Shown here: positions 33,364 through 41,691 of the stretch, in pieces
Layout of the letters: each line of letters opens with the position of its first letter
Position numbering within the stretch: the first letter of the stretch is position 1
NCBI RefSeq assembly: GCF_028682635.1
Contig: NZ_JANHLK010000014.1
Location: 1-64,000, forward strand
Direction: 5' to 3'
Length of the DNA stretch: 64,000 bases
Origin: Pseudomonas putida
GTDB lineage: Bacteria; Pseudomonadota; Gammaproteobacteria; Pseudomonadales; Pseudomonadaceae
The notes under the pieces: model-generated
Databases searched by the model: none
Told to the model about the DNA's origin: nothing
What the model saw: only the letters and a program-made list of their open reading frames with translations
Program-made: the position numbers and the translations under genes

Positions 33364-34770
33364 ATGCTCTTACGTGCAGCGATTGCCGGTCTGGTACTGG
33401 CTTCATTCACCTTGTCGGCCCAGGCCGAAACCATCCGCATTGCCATCGGCACCCAGGACACCACCATCAACTGCGCCGCCGGCGGCCTGTTGATTCGCGA
33501 ACTGGGCCTGCTGGACAAATACCTGCCCCACGACGGCCAGTACAAAAACGCCCAGTACGACATCGAGTGGAAGAACTTCACCAGTGGCGCGCCGCTGACC
33601 AACGAGATGGTCGCCGGCAAGCTCGACTTTGGCGCCATGGCCGACTTCCCTGGTTCATTCAACGGCGTGGCGTTTGAAACCGCCGGCAAGCACAGCCTGT
33701 TCATCAGCGTGCTGTCGGGCAGCACCCAGGGCAGTGGCAACGGCATCGTGGTGCCGAGCGCCTCGGGTGTGCAGTCGCTGGCCGAGCTCAAGGGCAAGAC
33801 CATCTCCGTGCCGTTCGCCTCGACCGCCCACGGCATGTTGCTGCGCGCGGTGGCGGCCCAAGGCTGGGACCCGCTCAAGGACGTGAACATCATCGCCCAG
33901 CCGCCGGAAGTCGCCGGTTCCGCGTTGCAGGCCGGCAAGATCGACGCCCATGCCGACTTCGTGCCGTTCGCCGAACTGTTCCCGAGCCGCGGGTTCGCGC
34001 GCAAGATCTACGACGGTTCCCAGGCCGGCGCGCCGACCTTCCACGGGGCGCTGGTCGACCAGGCCTATGCGAAGAAATACCCGGAAGTCGTCGTCGCCTA
34101 CCTGCGCGCCAGCCTCGAAGCCAATCAGCTACTCGCCGCCGAGCCTGAGAAGTACAGCGAACTGATCGCCAAGGTCACCGGGGTCGACGCCGAGGTCAAC
34201 TACCTGTTCCACGGCCCCCTCGGCGTACAGACTCGCGACCTCACCTGGAAACCTGAATACCGCCAGGCCGTCGGCACCGCCATCGACACCCTCAAGCTGC
34301 TGAAGAAAGCCGATCGCGGTCTCGACCTGAATACCTTCATCGACGACCAGTACATCCGCGCCGCGTTCAAGGCCTCGAACCTGGACTACAACGCGCAGCT
34401 CTCGAACTACCAGCAGACGCCGCTTAAAGCCGTCGATGCCTCCAGCGGCGAAGCCATCACCGACTTCAGCCATGTGGCCGAGATCTGGGTGCGCGGCGAG
34501 CCGAAAGTCCGTCAGTACGCTTCGGCGCAAGCGGCATTCACCGCGCTGGCCGCGCTGAAGCAGGAAGGCAAGAACATCCGCGCGGTGTATGCCCAGGCCG
34601 CTGACAGCGGGATCAAGTTGCTGGCGGACCAGGCGTGGTTTGCCAGTGATGCCAAGGGGCGTTTGAGTGCATTCCTGCTCAAAGGCCAGGCCCAACAATT
34701 CGCCACGGCACAGGGCGGCAAGGTGTTCGATTTCACCGACGCCACTACCCAGGCCGTGGCGGTCCGCTAA
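33364..34770 (+). CDS. SsuA/NrtA-type binding protein with NosL-like C-terminal tail
   Basis: A 468-residue exported protein. Signal peptide to about residue 22 (SAQA). Residues 23-340 form an ABC substrate-binding domain like SsuA, TauA and NrtA (IRIAIGTQDT, DFGAMADFPGS, PFASTAHGML). It is about 140 residues longer than the family norm. The tail, roughly 375-468, follows the NosL pattern: a K-VRQYAS-type opening, a central AD-QAWF strand, and the closing FATAQGGKVFDFTDA, close to the FA..HGG.V..F ending of NosL, a copper-site assembly protein; the NosL metal ligands are not evident. GAGGGGAAA precedes the start. It supplies the permease and ATPase downstream. Confidence 0.83.
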   Translation: MLLRAAIAGLVLASFTLSAQAETIRIAIGTQDTTINCAAGGLLIRELGLLDKYLPHDGQYKNAQYDIEWKNFTSGAPLTNEMVAGKLDFGAMADFPGSFNGVAFETAGKHSLFISVLSGSTQGSGNGIVVPSASGVQSLAELKGKTISVPFASTAHGMLLRAVAAQGWDPLKDVNIIAQPPEVAGSALQAGKIDAHADFVPFAELFPSRGFARKIYDGSQAGAPTFHGALVDQAYAKKYPEVVVAYLRASLEANQLLAAEPEKYSELIAKVTGVDAEVNYLFHGPLGVQTRDLTWKPEYRQAVGTAIDTLKLLKKADRGLDLNTFIDDQYIRAAFKASNLDYNAQLSNYQQTPLKAVDASSGEAITDFSHVAEIWVRGEPKVRQYASAQAAFTALAALKQEGKNIRAVYAQAADSGIKLLADQAWFASDAKGRLSAFLLKGQAQQFATAQGGKVFDFTDATTQAVAVR

Positions 34771-34788
34771 CCGCAAAACACCTCGAAC

Positions 34789-34880
34789 CTGTAGGAGCTG
34801 GCTTGCCAGCGAAGGCGCCCGACCAGCCAACATCAATGTTGACTGACACACCGCAATCGCTGGCAAGCCAGCTCCTACAG
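34789..34880. repeat. Inverted REP pair (GTAGGAGCTGG type)
   Basis: CTGTAGGAGCTGGCTTGCCAGCGA and its inverse around a 45-base spacer, between the binding-protein and permease genes. The second REP pair within this operon. Confidence 0.88.
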
Positions 34881-34903
34881 GTTTCCCGGTGAGAGGGAAT
34901 ATT

Positions 34904-35686
34904 GTGTACGGATCATTTTTACGCTGGATTCCGAGGGCAGCATCCTTGCTGCTCTGCCTGCTGTTCTGGCACGTCGCCGCCAGCCAACACTGGAACCTTG
35001 GCCTGGTGACCTTCACCAACGTCCCGACCCCCTTGGCCGTTATTGAAGCGGCGCTGGGCCTCGGCGACTCCGGCAAGCTCGCCCGGCACCTGGGCAGCAG
35101 CCTCAGCCGCGTGTTCGCTGGCTACCTCGCTGCCCTGGTCATTGGCGTCGCCCTGGGCCTGGCCATCGGCCGCTCAAAGTGGGCCGAAGACTTGTTGCTG
35201 CCACCCCTGGAAGTACTGCGCCCAATCCCCGCCGTGGCCTGGATTCCCCTGGCGATCCTGATGTTTCCCTCGTCCGAGCTGTCGATGGTCTTCATCACCT
35301 TTACCGGCGCCTTGTTCCCGATCCTGCTCAATACCGTGCACGGCGTCGAAGGTGTCGACCCACGGCTGATCGCCTCGGCGAAAAGCCTCGGGGCAGGGCG
35401 CCGGGCGATGTTGCTGGAAGTGATCCTGCCGGGCGCCGCGCCGAGCATCATCACCGGCCTGGCCATCGGCATGGGCACCTCGTGGTTCTGCCTGGTGACG
35501 GCCGAGATGATCTCCGGCCAATACGGCATCGGTTATTACACCTGGGAGTCCTACACCATCCAGAACTACCCCGACATCGTGGTCGGCATGCTGCTGATCG
35601 GCGTACTCGGGATGGGCAGCAGCCTGCTGATCAAACGCCTGGGCGGCGTGTTCACGCCCTGGCACCGACCACGAGGAAAAGCCTGA
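34904..35686 (+). CDS. ABC transporter permease, SsuC/TauC type
   Basis: A 260-residue permease with about six membrane helices and the BPD-type EAA loop (ASAKSLGAGRRAMLLEVILPGAAPSI region, residues about 160-190), typical of sulfonate, taurine and nitrate importers. The start is taken as GTG 34904 because GAGAGGGA lies six bases before it; GTG 34889 in the same frame is an alternative. The last base is shared with the ATPase start. Confidence 0.88.
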   Translation: MYGSFLRWIPRAASLLLCLLFWHVAASQHWNLGLVTFTNVPTPLAVIEAALGLGDSGKLARHLGSSLSRVFAGYLAALVIGVALGLAIGRSKWAEDLLLPPLEVLRPIPAVAWIPLAILMFPSSELSMVFITFTGALFPILLNTVHGVEGVDPRLIASAKSLGAGRRAMLLEVILPGAAPSIITGLAIGMGTSWFCLVTAEMISGQYGIGYYTWESYTIQNYPDIVVGMLLIGVLGMGSSLLIKRLGGVFTPWHRPRGKA

Positions 35687-36534
35687 TGAGCGTTTTTCAA
35701 CAGCCTGAAGGGCGTATCGATATCCGCGCTTTGTCGATCAGCCTGGGCGAGGGCAGTGCAGCATTCGAAGCCGTGCAGGGCCTGGACTGCCTGATCGAAC
35801 CGGGGCAGTTCGTGTGCATCCTCGGGCCGTCCGGTTGCGGCAAGTCCACCTTGCTCGGCGCACTGGCCGGGCATCTGACAACGTACACCGGGACCCTGAA
35901 TGTCGACGGTGCAAAAGTCTCGGGACCGTCGCCGCAACGCGGCATGGTGTTCCAGCATCACACGCTGTTCCCCTGGCGAACCGTGCGCGACAACGTGGCT
36001 TTCGGCCTGAAAATGCGCGGGGTCGGTAAAGTCGAGCGACACCAGGCCGCCGACGAAATCCTCGCCCTGGTGGGCCTGCAAGACTTCGCCGAGCGCTGGC
36101 CGGACCAGCTCTCCGGCGGCATGCAGCAGCGGGTGGAAATCGCCCGGGTGCTGGTCAATCGGCCACGGCTGTTGCTCATGGACGAGCCCTTTGGTGCCCT
36201 CGATGCCCTGACCCGTTTGAACATGCAGGAGCTGTTGCTGGACATCTGGACGCGCATCCGCACCACCGTGGTCTTTGTCACCCATGACATCGACGAAGCG
36301 CTGTTCCTCGCTGATCGCCTGCTCGTCATGAGTTCGCGTCCCGGGCGGATCATCGAAGACTTGCGCCTGGATTTCCCCCGGCCACGCACGAGCGAACTGG
36401 TGACCAGCCATGAGTTTTCCCGCTTGAAGCGACACTGCCTCGAATTATTGCGTCACGAAGATGGTCGGCAATTACCGCGCCTGAACCCTCTCGGACTGCC
36501 CCCTGAAAACAAACTGCCGCGATTTGCCCTATGA
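35686..36534 (+). CDS. ABC transporter ATPase, SsuB/TauB type
   Basis: A 282-residue ATPase: Walker A GPSGCGKST (near 46), Q-loop VFQHHTLFPW, signature LSGGMQQRV, Walker B LLLMDEPFGALD, H-loop VTHD. Patterns such as the FPWRTV after the Q-loop and LDALTR after Walker B are those of sulfonate/nitrate/taurine importers. Start overlaps the permease stop by one base (TGATG). The C-terminal 60 residues extend past the usual end and may contact the HEAT protein that follows (inference). Confidence 0.9.
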   Translation: MSVFQQPEGRIDIRALSISLGEGSAAFEAVQGLDCLIEPGQFVCILGPSGCGKSTLLGALAGHLTTYTGTLNVDGAKVSGPSPQRGMVFQHHTLFPWRTVRDNVAFGLKMRGVGKVERHQAADEILALVGLQDFAERWPDQLSGGMQQRVEIARVLVNRPRLLLMDEPFGALDALTRLNMQELLLDIWTRIRTTVVFVTHDIDEALFLADRLLVMSSRPGRIIEDLRLDFPRPRTSELVTSHEFSRLKRHCLELLRHEDGRQLPRLNPLGLPPENKLPRFAL

Positions 36535-37493
36535 CCTCACTATTCGATGTAACCGACAACGACGACATTCTCGCCCTGCAACCGCGACTGACCGATGACG
36601 ATGCCGGCGTGCGCCGCATTGCATTGATCGAACTGGCCGACCTGGAAGAGCCGGACGGCCTGCTGTGGCTGGTCAATCGACTGGCTGAGGACCCGGCCGA
36701 AGAGGTCCGTGCCGAAGCCGCACGCTTGCTGGAGGCCTGGGAAGATGAACCGGTGGTCGAGGCGCTGTGCCAGGCGCTGACCGACTCATCCGCCGCGGTG
36801 CAAACTGCTGCCGCGCAAAGCCTCAGCCTGCTCAAGAGCGAAACGGCGGGCCGGGTGATCCTGCCGTGGACCGGGCATGCTGACATCGGCGTGCGCATCG
36901 CCGCGTTCAGGGCCTTGCGCGAGTTGCGCTATCCACAGGCGGCTTCGGCGGCGCTGTTGGCGTTGGGCGATCAGGACGCCAATGTCCGCCGTGAAGCGGT
37001 GGGTGTGCTGGGCTGGCTCAAACAGCTCGACGCCTTGCCGGCCCTGGCGCGCCTGGCCAGCGCCGACCCGGACACCGAAGTGCGCCGCGCCGCCACCGGC
37101 GCCCTCGGCCTGGCGTCCGACGCGCAGGTGCTGCCGGCCCTGCGCCAGGCCTTGCAGGACCAGGCCTGGCAAGTGCGCGAGGAAGCCGCCACCACCCTGG
37201 GCAAGGTTGGGCACGCTGACGCCGGCCCGGCATTGGTCCAAGCCTTGAGCGACGATTACTGGCAAGTGCGCCTGCGCGCGACCCGCAGCCTGGGTCGTTT
37301 GCGTTACGCCCAGGCTTTAGACGCGCTGATCGACACCCTTGGCCACCGCATCAGCAACCTGCGCAAGGAAGCCGCCCTGGCCCTTGGTGAGTTGAACGAT
37401 AAAGGCGCCATCGCGCCGTTGCAGGCGGCGCAGGACGATGGCGATCCGGAAGTGCGCAAGGCGGTACGCATTGCCCTGAGTCAGCTGCAATGA
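36531..37493 (+). CDS. HEAT-repeat protein
   Basis: A 320-residue all-helical repeat protein with about nine HEAT/PBS-lyase-like units of some 31 residues; the units have the VRREAV-LG pattern (e.g. DANVRREAVGVLG, TEVRRAATGALG, WQVREEAATTLG, EVRKAVRIAL). No signal peptide. Such repeats bind proteins or act as lyase chaperones. It overlaps the ATPase gene (ATGA) and the next gene overlaps it (ATGA), so it is a fixed part of the system. A specific enzyme activity cannot be assigned. Confidence 0.88.
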   Translation: MTSLFDVTDNDDILALQPRLTDDDAGVRRIALIELADLEEPDGLLWLVNRLAEDPAEEVRAEAARLLEAWEDEPVVEALCQALTDSSAAVQTAAAQSLSLLKSETAGRVILPWTGHADIGVRIAAFRALRELRYPQAASAALLALGDQDANVRREAVGVLGWLKQLDALPALARLASADPDTEVRRAATGALGLASDAQVLPALRQALQDQAWQVREEAATTLGKVGHADAGPALVQALSDDYWQVRLRATRSLGRLRYAQALDALIDTLGHRISNLRKEAALALGELNDKGAIAPLQAAQDDGDPEVRKAVRIALSQLQ

Positions 37494-37768
37494 ACCCGGT
37501 GGCGGTGGGCAATTCCCGGAGCACACAACAGCTGCGCTTGAACTGGCCGGATGGCCGCGAGCAGTTGCTCAATCACGCAGAGTTGCGCCGGCAATGCCCG
37601 TGTTCGCAGTGCCGGGCGTTTCGATTGCGGGGGATGACGCCGCTGGTGGACGACCGTGTTCGGCTGGTCGAGGTGAATGCCCAGGGGTATGGGTTGCAGT
37701 TGGTATTCAGTGATGGCCACGAACGCGGGATCTACCCATGGGCTTACCTCGCCGGGCTTGGTCGGTGA
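37490..37768 (+). CDS. DUF971-family (GBBH-like N-terminal domain) protein
   Basis: A 92-residue protein of the DUF971/GBBH-like family (PF06155, from memory). Motifs: WPDG, then the cluster CPCSQC, then GLQLVFSDGHERGIYPWAYL at the end, as in the N-terminal zinc-binding domain of gamma-butyrobetaine hydroxylase and in stand-alone partners of Fe-S cluster proteins. It ends the operon. Its role with the flavoprotein and ferredoxin is unknown; metal or Fe-S cluster handling is a guess. Confidence 0.88.
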   Translation: MNPVAVGNSRSTQQLRLNWPDGREQLLNHAELRRQCPCSQCRAFRLRGMTPLVDDRVRLVEVNAQGYGLQLVFSDGHERGIYPWAYLAGLGR

Positions 37769-37776
37769 ATGGAATG

Positions 37777-37874
37777 CCGCTTTCGCTGGCAAGCCAGCTC
37801 CTACAATTTATCGGTGTTGCCACCAATAATGTGGTCGCCTGGGTCCCTGTAGGAGCTGGCTTGCCAGCGAAGGC
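37777..37874. repeat. REP pair (tail-to-tail orientation)
   Basis: CCGCTTTCGCTGGCAAGCCA... at the left and CTGTAGGAGCTGGCTTGCCAGCGAAGGC at the right, in divergent arrangement. It follows the end of the flavoprotein operon and precedes a convergent gene. Confidence 0.85.
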
Positions 37875-37923
37875 AATCTCAAATTCAGCACAAGATTCAA
37901 AGGCAAAATACAGAGTAGGGCAT

Positions 37924-38661
37924 TCAGAAGGATTTGCTGATGCTTGCCACCACAGTCGCGCTGCACACGTCGTCGAAGCCCCAGTTGCTGGTGCACTGGC
38001 TCTTGGACAAATCGGTGTCGATATAGCTCAGGCCCAGCATCACACCCGCCAGTTCGTGGGTCAGCTTGACCTCCCATTCACGGTAGGAATCCTCGGCTTC
38101 ACCCGAGCTCGAATACAGGTGCGGGTCCTTGAAGTCCATCAAGCCGTAGCGCAGTTTCAGGCCGGTGTCGTAGGGCAATTCGGTCTCGTAGCCGACATAG
38201 CTGTAGAGCGAGTTCTGCTCGCTGTCGATGCCCGGTGCATCGTCGGAATAATAGGCGCCGAGTTTCACCCCATAGACGCTGAGAATCCCGTAGACCTCGC
38301 TCTGATTGAACTGGCTCTCTTTCGGATATGAATACTTGAGATAACCCAGGTCGAGGTTGATGGCGTCTGTGGCCTCCCAGAACCAACCGGCGTAGTAATC
38401 GACTTCCTGCCGGGTCTTCAGGCCGTAGCCAAAATCGACGTTGGACGTCCATGCGCCCAGGTACAGGCCGCTGCTGTGTTGCAGGGTGGCACCGGCCTGC
38501 AAGGCGGGGTCGTTCTGGGTTTGCGAGATGCCGCGGGTGCGGTAGTCGCTGGCCAGGGTCACGTCCAGCAGCAAGGAGAAATCATCGTTCAAGGGCACGG
38601 CCTGGCTGCACAAGGGCAGCAAACTCAAGGAACCGAGGGCGAACAGGGTGAAAGCTTTCAT
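37924..38661 (-). CDS. TorF-family putative outer-membrane porin (TIGR02001)
   Basis: A 245-residue exported protein. A signal peptide ends near SQA (residue 21). The mature chain opens with LLLDVTLASDYRTRGISQT, the hallmark of the TIGR02001/TorF putative porin family, followed by alternating beta-strands with aromatic girdles and a C-terminal Phe (ISKSF), as expected for outer-membrane barrels. One Cys pair lies near the C-terminus. The ribosome-binding site before 38661 is weak. Transported substrate unknown; monocistronic. Confidence 0.88.
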   Translation of the reverse strand: MKAFTLFALGSLSLLPLCSQAVPLNDDFSLLLDVTLASDYRTRGISQTQNDPALQAGATLQHSSGLYLGAWTSNVDFGYGLKTRQEVDYYAGWFWEATDAINLDLGYLKYSYPKESQFNQSEVYGILSVYGVKLGAYYSDDAPGIDSEQNSLYSYVGYETELPYDTGLKLRYGLMDFKDPHLYSSSGEAEDSYREWEVKLTHELAGVMLGLSYIDTDLSKSQCTSNWGFDDVCSATVVASISKSF

Positions 38662-38721
38662 GGGGGGTACGTCCCGCTATTGTGATTGTTATGGGCAGAT
38701 TTCAAGCAAGGCTGCGCCGGG

Positions 38722-38743
38722 CCTCGTGTCGTAAAACACGAGG
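38722..38743. terminator. Short hairpin, possible terminator
   Basis: CCTCGTGT-CGTAAA-ACACGAGG, an 8-bp stem with a six-base loop, downstream of the amidohydrolase and upstream of the TorF-like gene. There is no T-run on either strand, so only factor-dependent or pausing function is likely. Confidence 0.4.
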
Positions 38744-38766
38744 TCGGGCAGGGGGGGCGGTTTTTG

Positions 38767-40509
38767 TTAGAGGGTTGCCGCGTAGACTTGCCGGCCGGCG
38801 AACCAGGTCTGCAGCACCTGGGTGTCGTGCAGGGCTTTTTCGTCGACGCTGAATACATCGCGGTCGACCACGATGAAGTCGGCCTGTTTGCCGGCGCTCA
38901 GCGAGCCGATCTGTTTGTCCAGGCCAATGGTGCGGGCGGCGTTGAGGGTGTAGGCATAGAGCATGGTTTCGCGGTCGATGCGCTCCTCGGCGTTGAGCAC
39001 GCCCAATGGACCGACCCGGGTCATGGCCTGGGCCATGGCGTTGAACGGGTTCGGCGTGGACACCGGCCAGTCGCTTGCCCCGGAAAGGGTCGCGCCCTGT
39101 GTGAGCAGCGAGTGCGCCGGGTACTGGTAACGGAACGCCTGGGCACTGACGTACGGCTTGATCATGTCCGTGGTGTAGTCGTCGGCGCTGGCCCAGAGCA
39201 GTTGCATCGAGGCGATGACGTCGAGGGGTTTGAAGCGGGCGAACTCTTTCGGGTTGACGATCTGCAAGTGCGTGATGGAGTGGGGCACGCCGCTCTGCCG
39301 GTCCTTGCGCGCCTGGGCAATGCCGTTCAGCGATTCGCGCACCGCACGGTCGCCGATGGCGTGGATGTGCACCAGCCAGCCGCGCTGATCGATGGCGCTG
39401 ACCAGCTCACCGAAGTGCTTCGGATCGATCAGCAGTTCGCCCGGTTTGTGCGAGTTGGTATAGGGGTCGATCATCGCTGCGCTCTGTGCCGGGTACTCGA
39501 TCACGCCATCGGCGAAGATCTTGATGCCGGGCAGCGTAAGGTTGGGAATGCCCTGGAATTGCTGACGGACCTTGTCGAGGGTGTCGAGATCGGCCGGAAC
39601 GCTCTTGCCGTTGGCCACCAGCAGCGCGGCGACGTGGGCGGTCATGCCGCCACTTTCTGACAGGGCCTTGTACACCGGCAGCACGCCGACGGTTTTCTCC
39701 GTGGGCTTGAGGGCGAAAACCGGCTCGCCGGGCGCAGCGTTGGCGGCGGGGTCCATCCAGGCGGTGATGCCGAGGCTGTTGTTGTAACTCACGGCGGTTT
39801 GCGCCGCTTTCAACATGTCGGCGGCACTCGGCGATGGCATTTTCGAGGCCACCCGGTCCCACCCGGCGTCCACCAGGAAGCCGTTGGGGCTGCCGTCGGC
39901 GAGTTTGCCGATGGTGTCTTTCTCGGCGTCTGGCAGGGTTTTGAGCAGCGCGGCATCGATGCCGCCGCGCTTGAGCATCACGTTGTTGGCCCAGGCCGTG
40001 TGGTGGTCGCTGCCGGTGAATACCACGCCGACGTCGGCCCATTCGCCGCTGTTGAATTTTTTGCCCAGCGCTTCGGCCTGGGCCCAGTAAGCCGAACTCA
40101 TGCCGGCCACGCTCAGGACATCGCCATGCTTGGCCTTGCCGTCGTCACGCCAGGCGCGCAGGCGTTTTTCCAGTTCGTCGAGTTCGACGACCTCGTCTGC
40201 CATGTTGGCCGAGACCATTTCCAGGCCCCCGAAAATCGCGTGGGAGTGGCTGTCGATCAGGCCGGGCATCAGGGTCTTGCCGCCCAGGTCGATGACTTGG
40301 GTGCCCGACTCGATCAGGGCCTTGATCTGGGCATCGCTGCCCACTTGCAACACCTTGCCATCCTGTACCGCCAGCGCCTGGACCTTGGGCTGGTTACGGT
40401 CGGCGGTGAAGATCTTGCCGTTGAACAGCACCAGGTCGGTCGCCGCCATGGCTTCCAACGAGGCAAAACTGACTGCCACCATCAACAGATTCGGGATGAA
40501 TCTTTTCAT
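38767..40509 (-). CDS. Exported amidohydrolase (YtcJ-like)
   Basis: A 580-residue amidohydrolase-superfamily enzyme with a signal peptide (hydrophobic to about 18, cleavage after EAMA near residue 22). Metal-ligand motifs are LIDSHSH (HxH), IHAIGDRAV and a later GASDWPV with the Asp. Pattern and length match the YtcJ/NfdA group of exported or lipidated amidohydrolases acting on N-acyl or N-formyl amides; the substrate is unknown. AAGGAA lies eight bases before 40509; an earlier ATG at 40578 would bury the signal peptide. It is divergent from the LysR gene. Confidence 0.87.
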   Translation of the reverse strand: MKRFIPNLLMVAVSFASLEAMAATDLVLFNGKIFTADRNQPKVQALAVQDGKVLQVGSDAQIKALIESGTQVIDLGGKTLMPGLIDSHSHAIFGGLEMVSANMADEVVELDELEKRLRAWRDDGKAKHGDVLSVAGMSSAYWAQAEALGKKFNSGEWADVGVVFTGSDHHTAWANNVMLKRGGIDAALLKTLPDAEKDTIGKLADGSPNGFLVDAGWDRVASKMPSPSAADMLKAAQTAVSYNNSLGITAWMDPAANAAPGEPVFALKPTEKTVGVLPVYKALSESGGMTAHVAALLVANGKSVPADLDTLDKVRQQFQGIPNLTLPGIKIFADGVIEYPAQSAAMIDPYTNSHKPGELLIDPKHFGELVSAIDQRGWLVHIHAIGDRAVRESLNGIAQARKDRQSGVPHSITHLQIVNPKEFARFKPLDVIASMQLLWASADDYTTDMIKPYVSAQAFRYQYPAHSLLTQGATLSGASDWPVSTPNPFNAMAQAMTRVGPLGVLNAEERIDRETMLYAYTLNAARTIGLDKQIGSLSAGKQADFIVVDRDVFSVDEKALHDTQVLQTWFAGRQVYAATL

Positions 40510-40612
40510 TGAATGTTTCCTTGTTATTGCGTCTGATGGCCAGATTAGTGGCTTGCCGCGCTTGGCAGAACGCCTCACTCACGAAAAACGTTTTTGCCTG
40601 AATGGAAAAAGT

Positions 40613-41563
40613 ATGGACAAGCTGGGTGCACTGAAAATGTTCGTGGTCACGGCGCAACTGGGCAGCTTCAGCCGCGCCGCCGAGCAATTGGGCAAAACCC
40701 CGTCGGCGCTGACCAAAGCGGTCAACCACCTGGAGGCGGAACTCGGCGCGCGTTTGTTCGAACGCAGCACCCGGCGGATCCTGCTCACGGAATCCGGGCG
40801 GCTGTACCTTGAAACTGCGCGCCAGGTGTTGCAGCGACTGGACGAGGCCGGCGAGGAAATCGAGCAGCTGCAGCATGGTTTGCGCGGCAGCCTGAAAATC
40901 ACCGCGCCGCTGGCCTATGGGCAGGCCTTTCTCGATCAGGTATGTGGCGGTTTTCTTGACCAGTATCCGCAGATCAACCTGCAGGTGGACCTGTGCGACG
41001 ACTTCGTCAATCTGCTGGAGAGCGGCCATGACCTGGCCTTGCGCGAAGGGCACGACGACTTGCCGGGGTTGATCGCGCGCGTGGTCGGCAGCAATTGCCT
41101 GGCGCTGTGCGCGAGCCCGCAATACCTCGAACGCAAGGGGCAGGCGGTCACCCCGCAAACCCTCGACGAGCATGACTGGTTGCTGTATTGGCATCCGTTG
41201 CTCAGTCGCGAATTCTGGTGGGTCGAGCGCGACGGCCAGCGCCTGAGCCTGCCGCAGCCTCAGGCACCGCGCCTGCGCAGCGACAACTACGACCTGCTGC
41301 TAGCCAATGCCCTGGCCGGACGCGGCCTGCTGCATACGCCCTTGTGGAGCGCGGCGCCGTACATCGCCGATGGCCGGCTGGTGCGGTTGATGGCCGACTA
41401 CGACATAGACCCGGACAGCTTCGGCCCGCACATCCTGGCGGTGTACCCCAGCCATCGACGGGCCACGGCCAAGGTGCTGGCGTTCATCGATTACATCGCA
41501 GGTTTCCTGGCATCCCGTGGTTTGGGCGTACCCGTGATTCCCCCTGTAGGAGCTGTCTCGTGA
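40613..41563 (+). CDS. LysR-family transcriptional regulator
   Basis: A 316-residue LysR protein: helix-turn-helix near residues 17-50 (SFSRAAEQLGKTPSALTKAVNHLE) and a substrate-binding domain (about 90-300). It is divergent from the exported amidohydrolase across about 100 bases, so it probably controls that gene. Its last few codons (PVGAVS) run into an intergenic hairpin repeat starting at 41544, so the C-terminus has been reshaped by the repeat. Confidence 0.9.
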   Translation: MDKLGALKMFVVTAQLGSFSRAAEQLGKTPSALTKAVNHLEAELGARLFERSTRRILLTESGRLYLETARQVLQRLDEAGEEIEQLQHGLRGSLKITAPLAYGQAFLDQVCGGFLDQYPQINLQVDLCDDFVNLLESGHDLALREGHDDLPGLIARVVGSNCLALCASPQYLERKGQAVTPQTLDEHDWLLYWHPLLSREFWWVERDGQRLSLPQPQAPRLRSDNYDLLLANALAGRGLLHTPLWSAAPYIADGRLVRLMADYDIDPDSFGPHILAVYPSHRRATAKVLAFIDYIAGFLASRGLGVPVIPPVGAVS

Positions 41564-41645
41564 AACGAGGCTGCGATCTTTTGATTTTGTTTTCAGAGAG
41601 CAAGATCAAAAGATCGCAGCCTCGTTTCACTCGTCAGCTCCTACA
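41544..41645. repeat. Long inverted repeat of the GCTGCGATCTTTTGAT family
   Basis: CTGTAGGAGCTGTCTCGTGAAACGAGGCTGCGATCTTTTGAT on the left and its near-perfect inverse on the right with a short centre. It overlaps the LysR stop and precedes lexA2. The same family occurs at 55743-55829 and 60820-60904. Confidence 0.85.
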
Positions 41646-41673
41646 CACAGGTGCTTGTCAGATAATTCCCACA

Positions 41674-41691
41674 GGAGTACAAATGTACTCC
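41674..41691. promoter_or_regulatory. LexA2 operator overlapping the lexA2 start
   Basis: GGAGTACA-AA-TGTACTCC is a perfect inverted repeat. It contains GTAC-N4-GTAC, close to the GTAC-N4-GTGC motif I recall for LexA2 of Pseudomonas putida. It covers the ribosome-binding GGAG and the ATG at 41683, so binding should also hinder translation start or early transcription. Confidence 0.8.
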
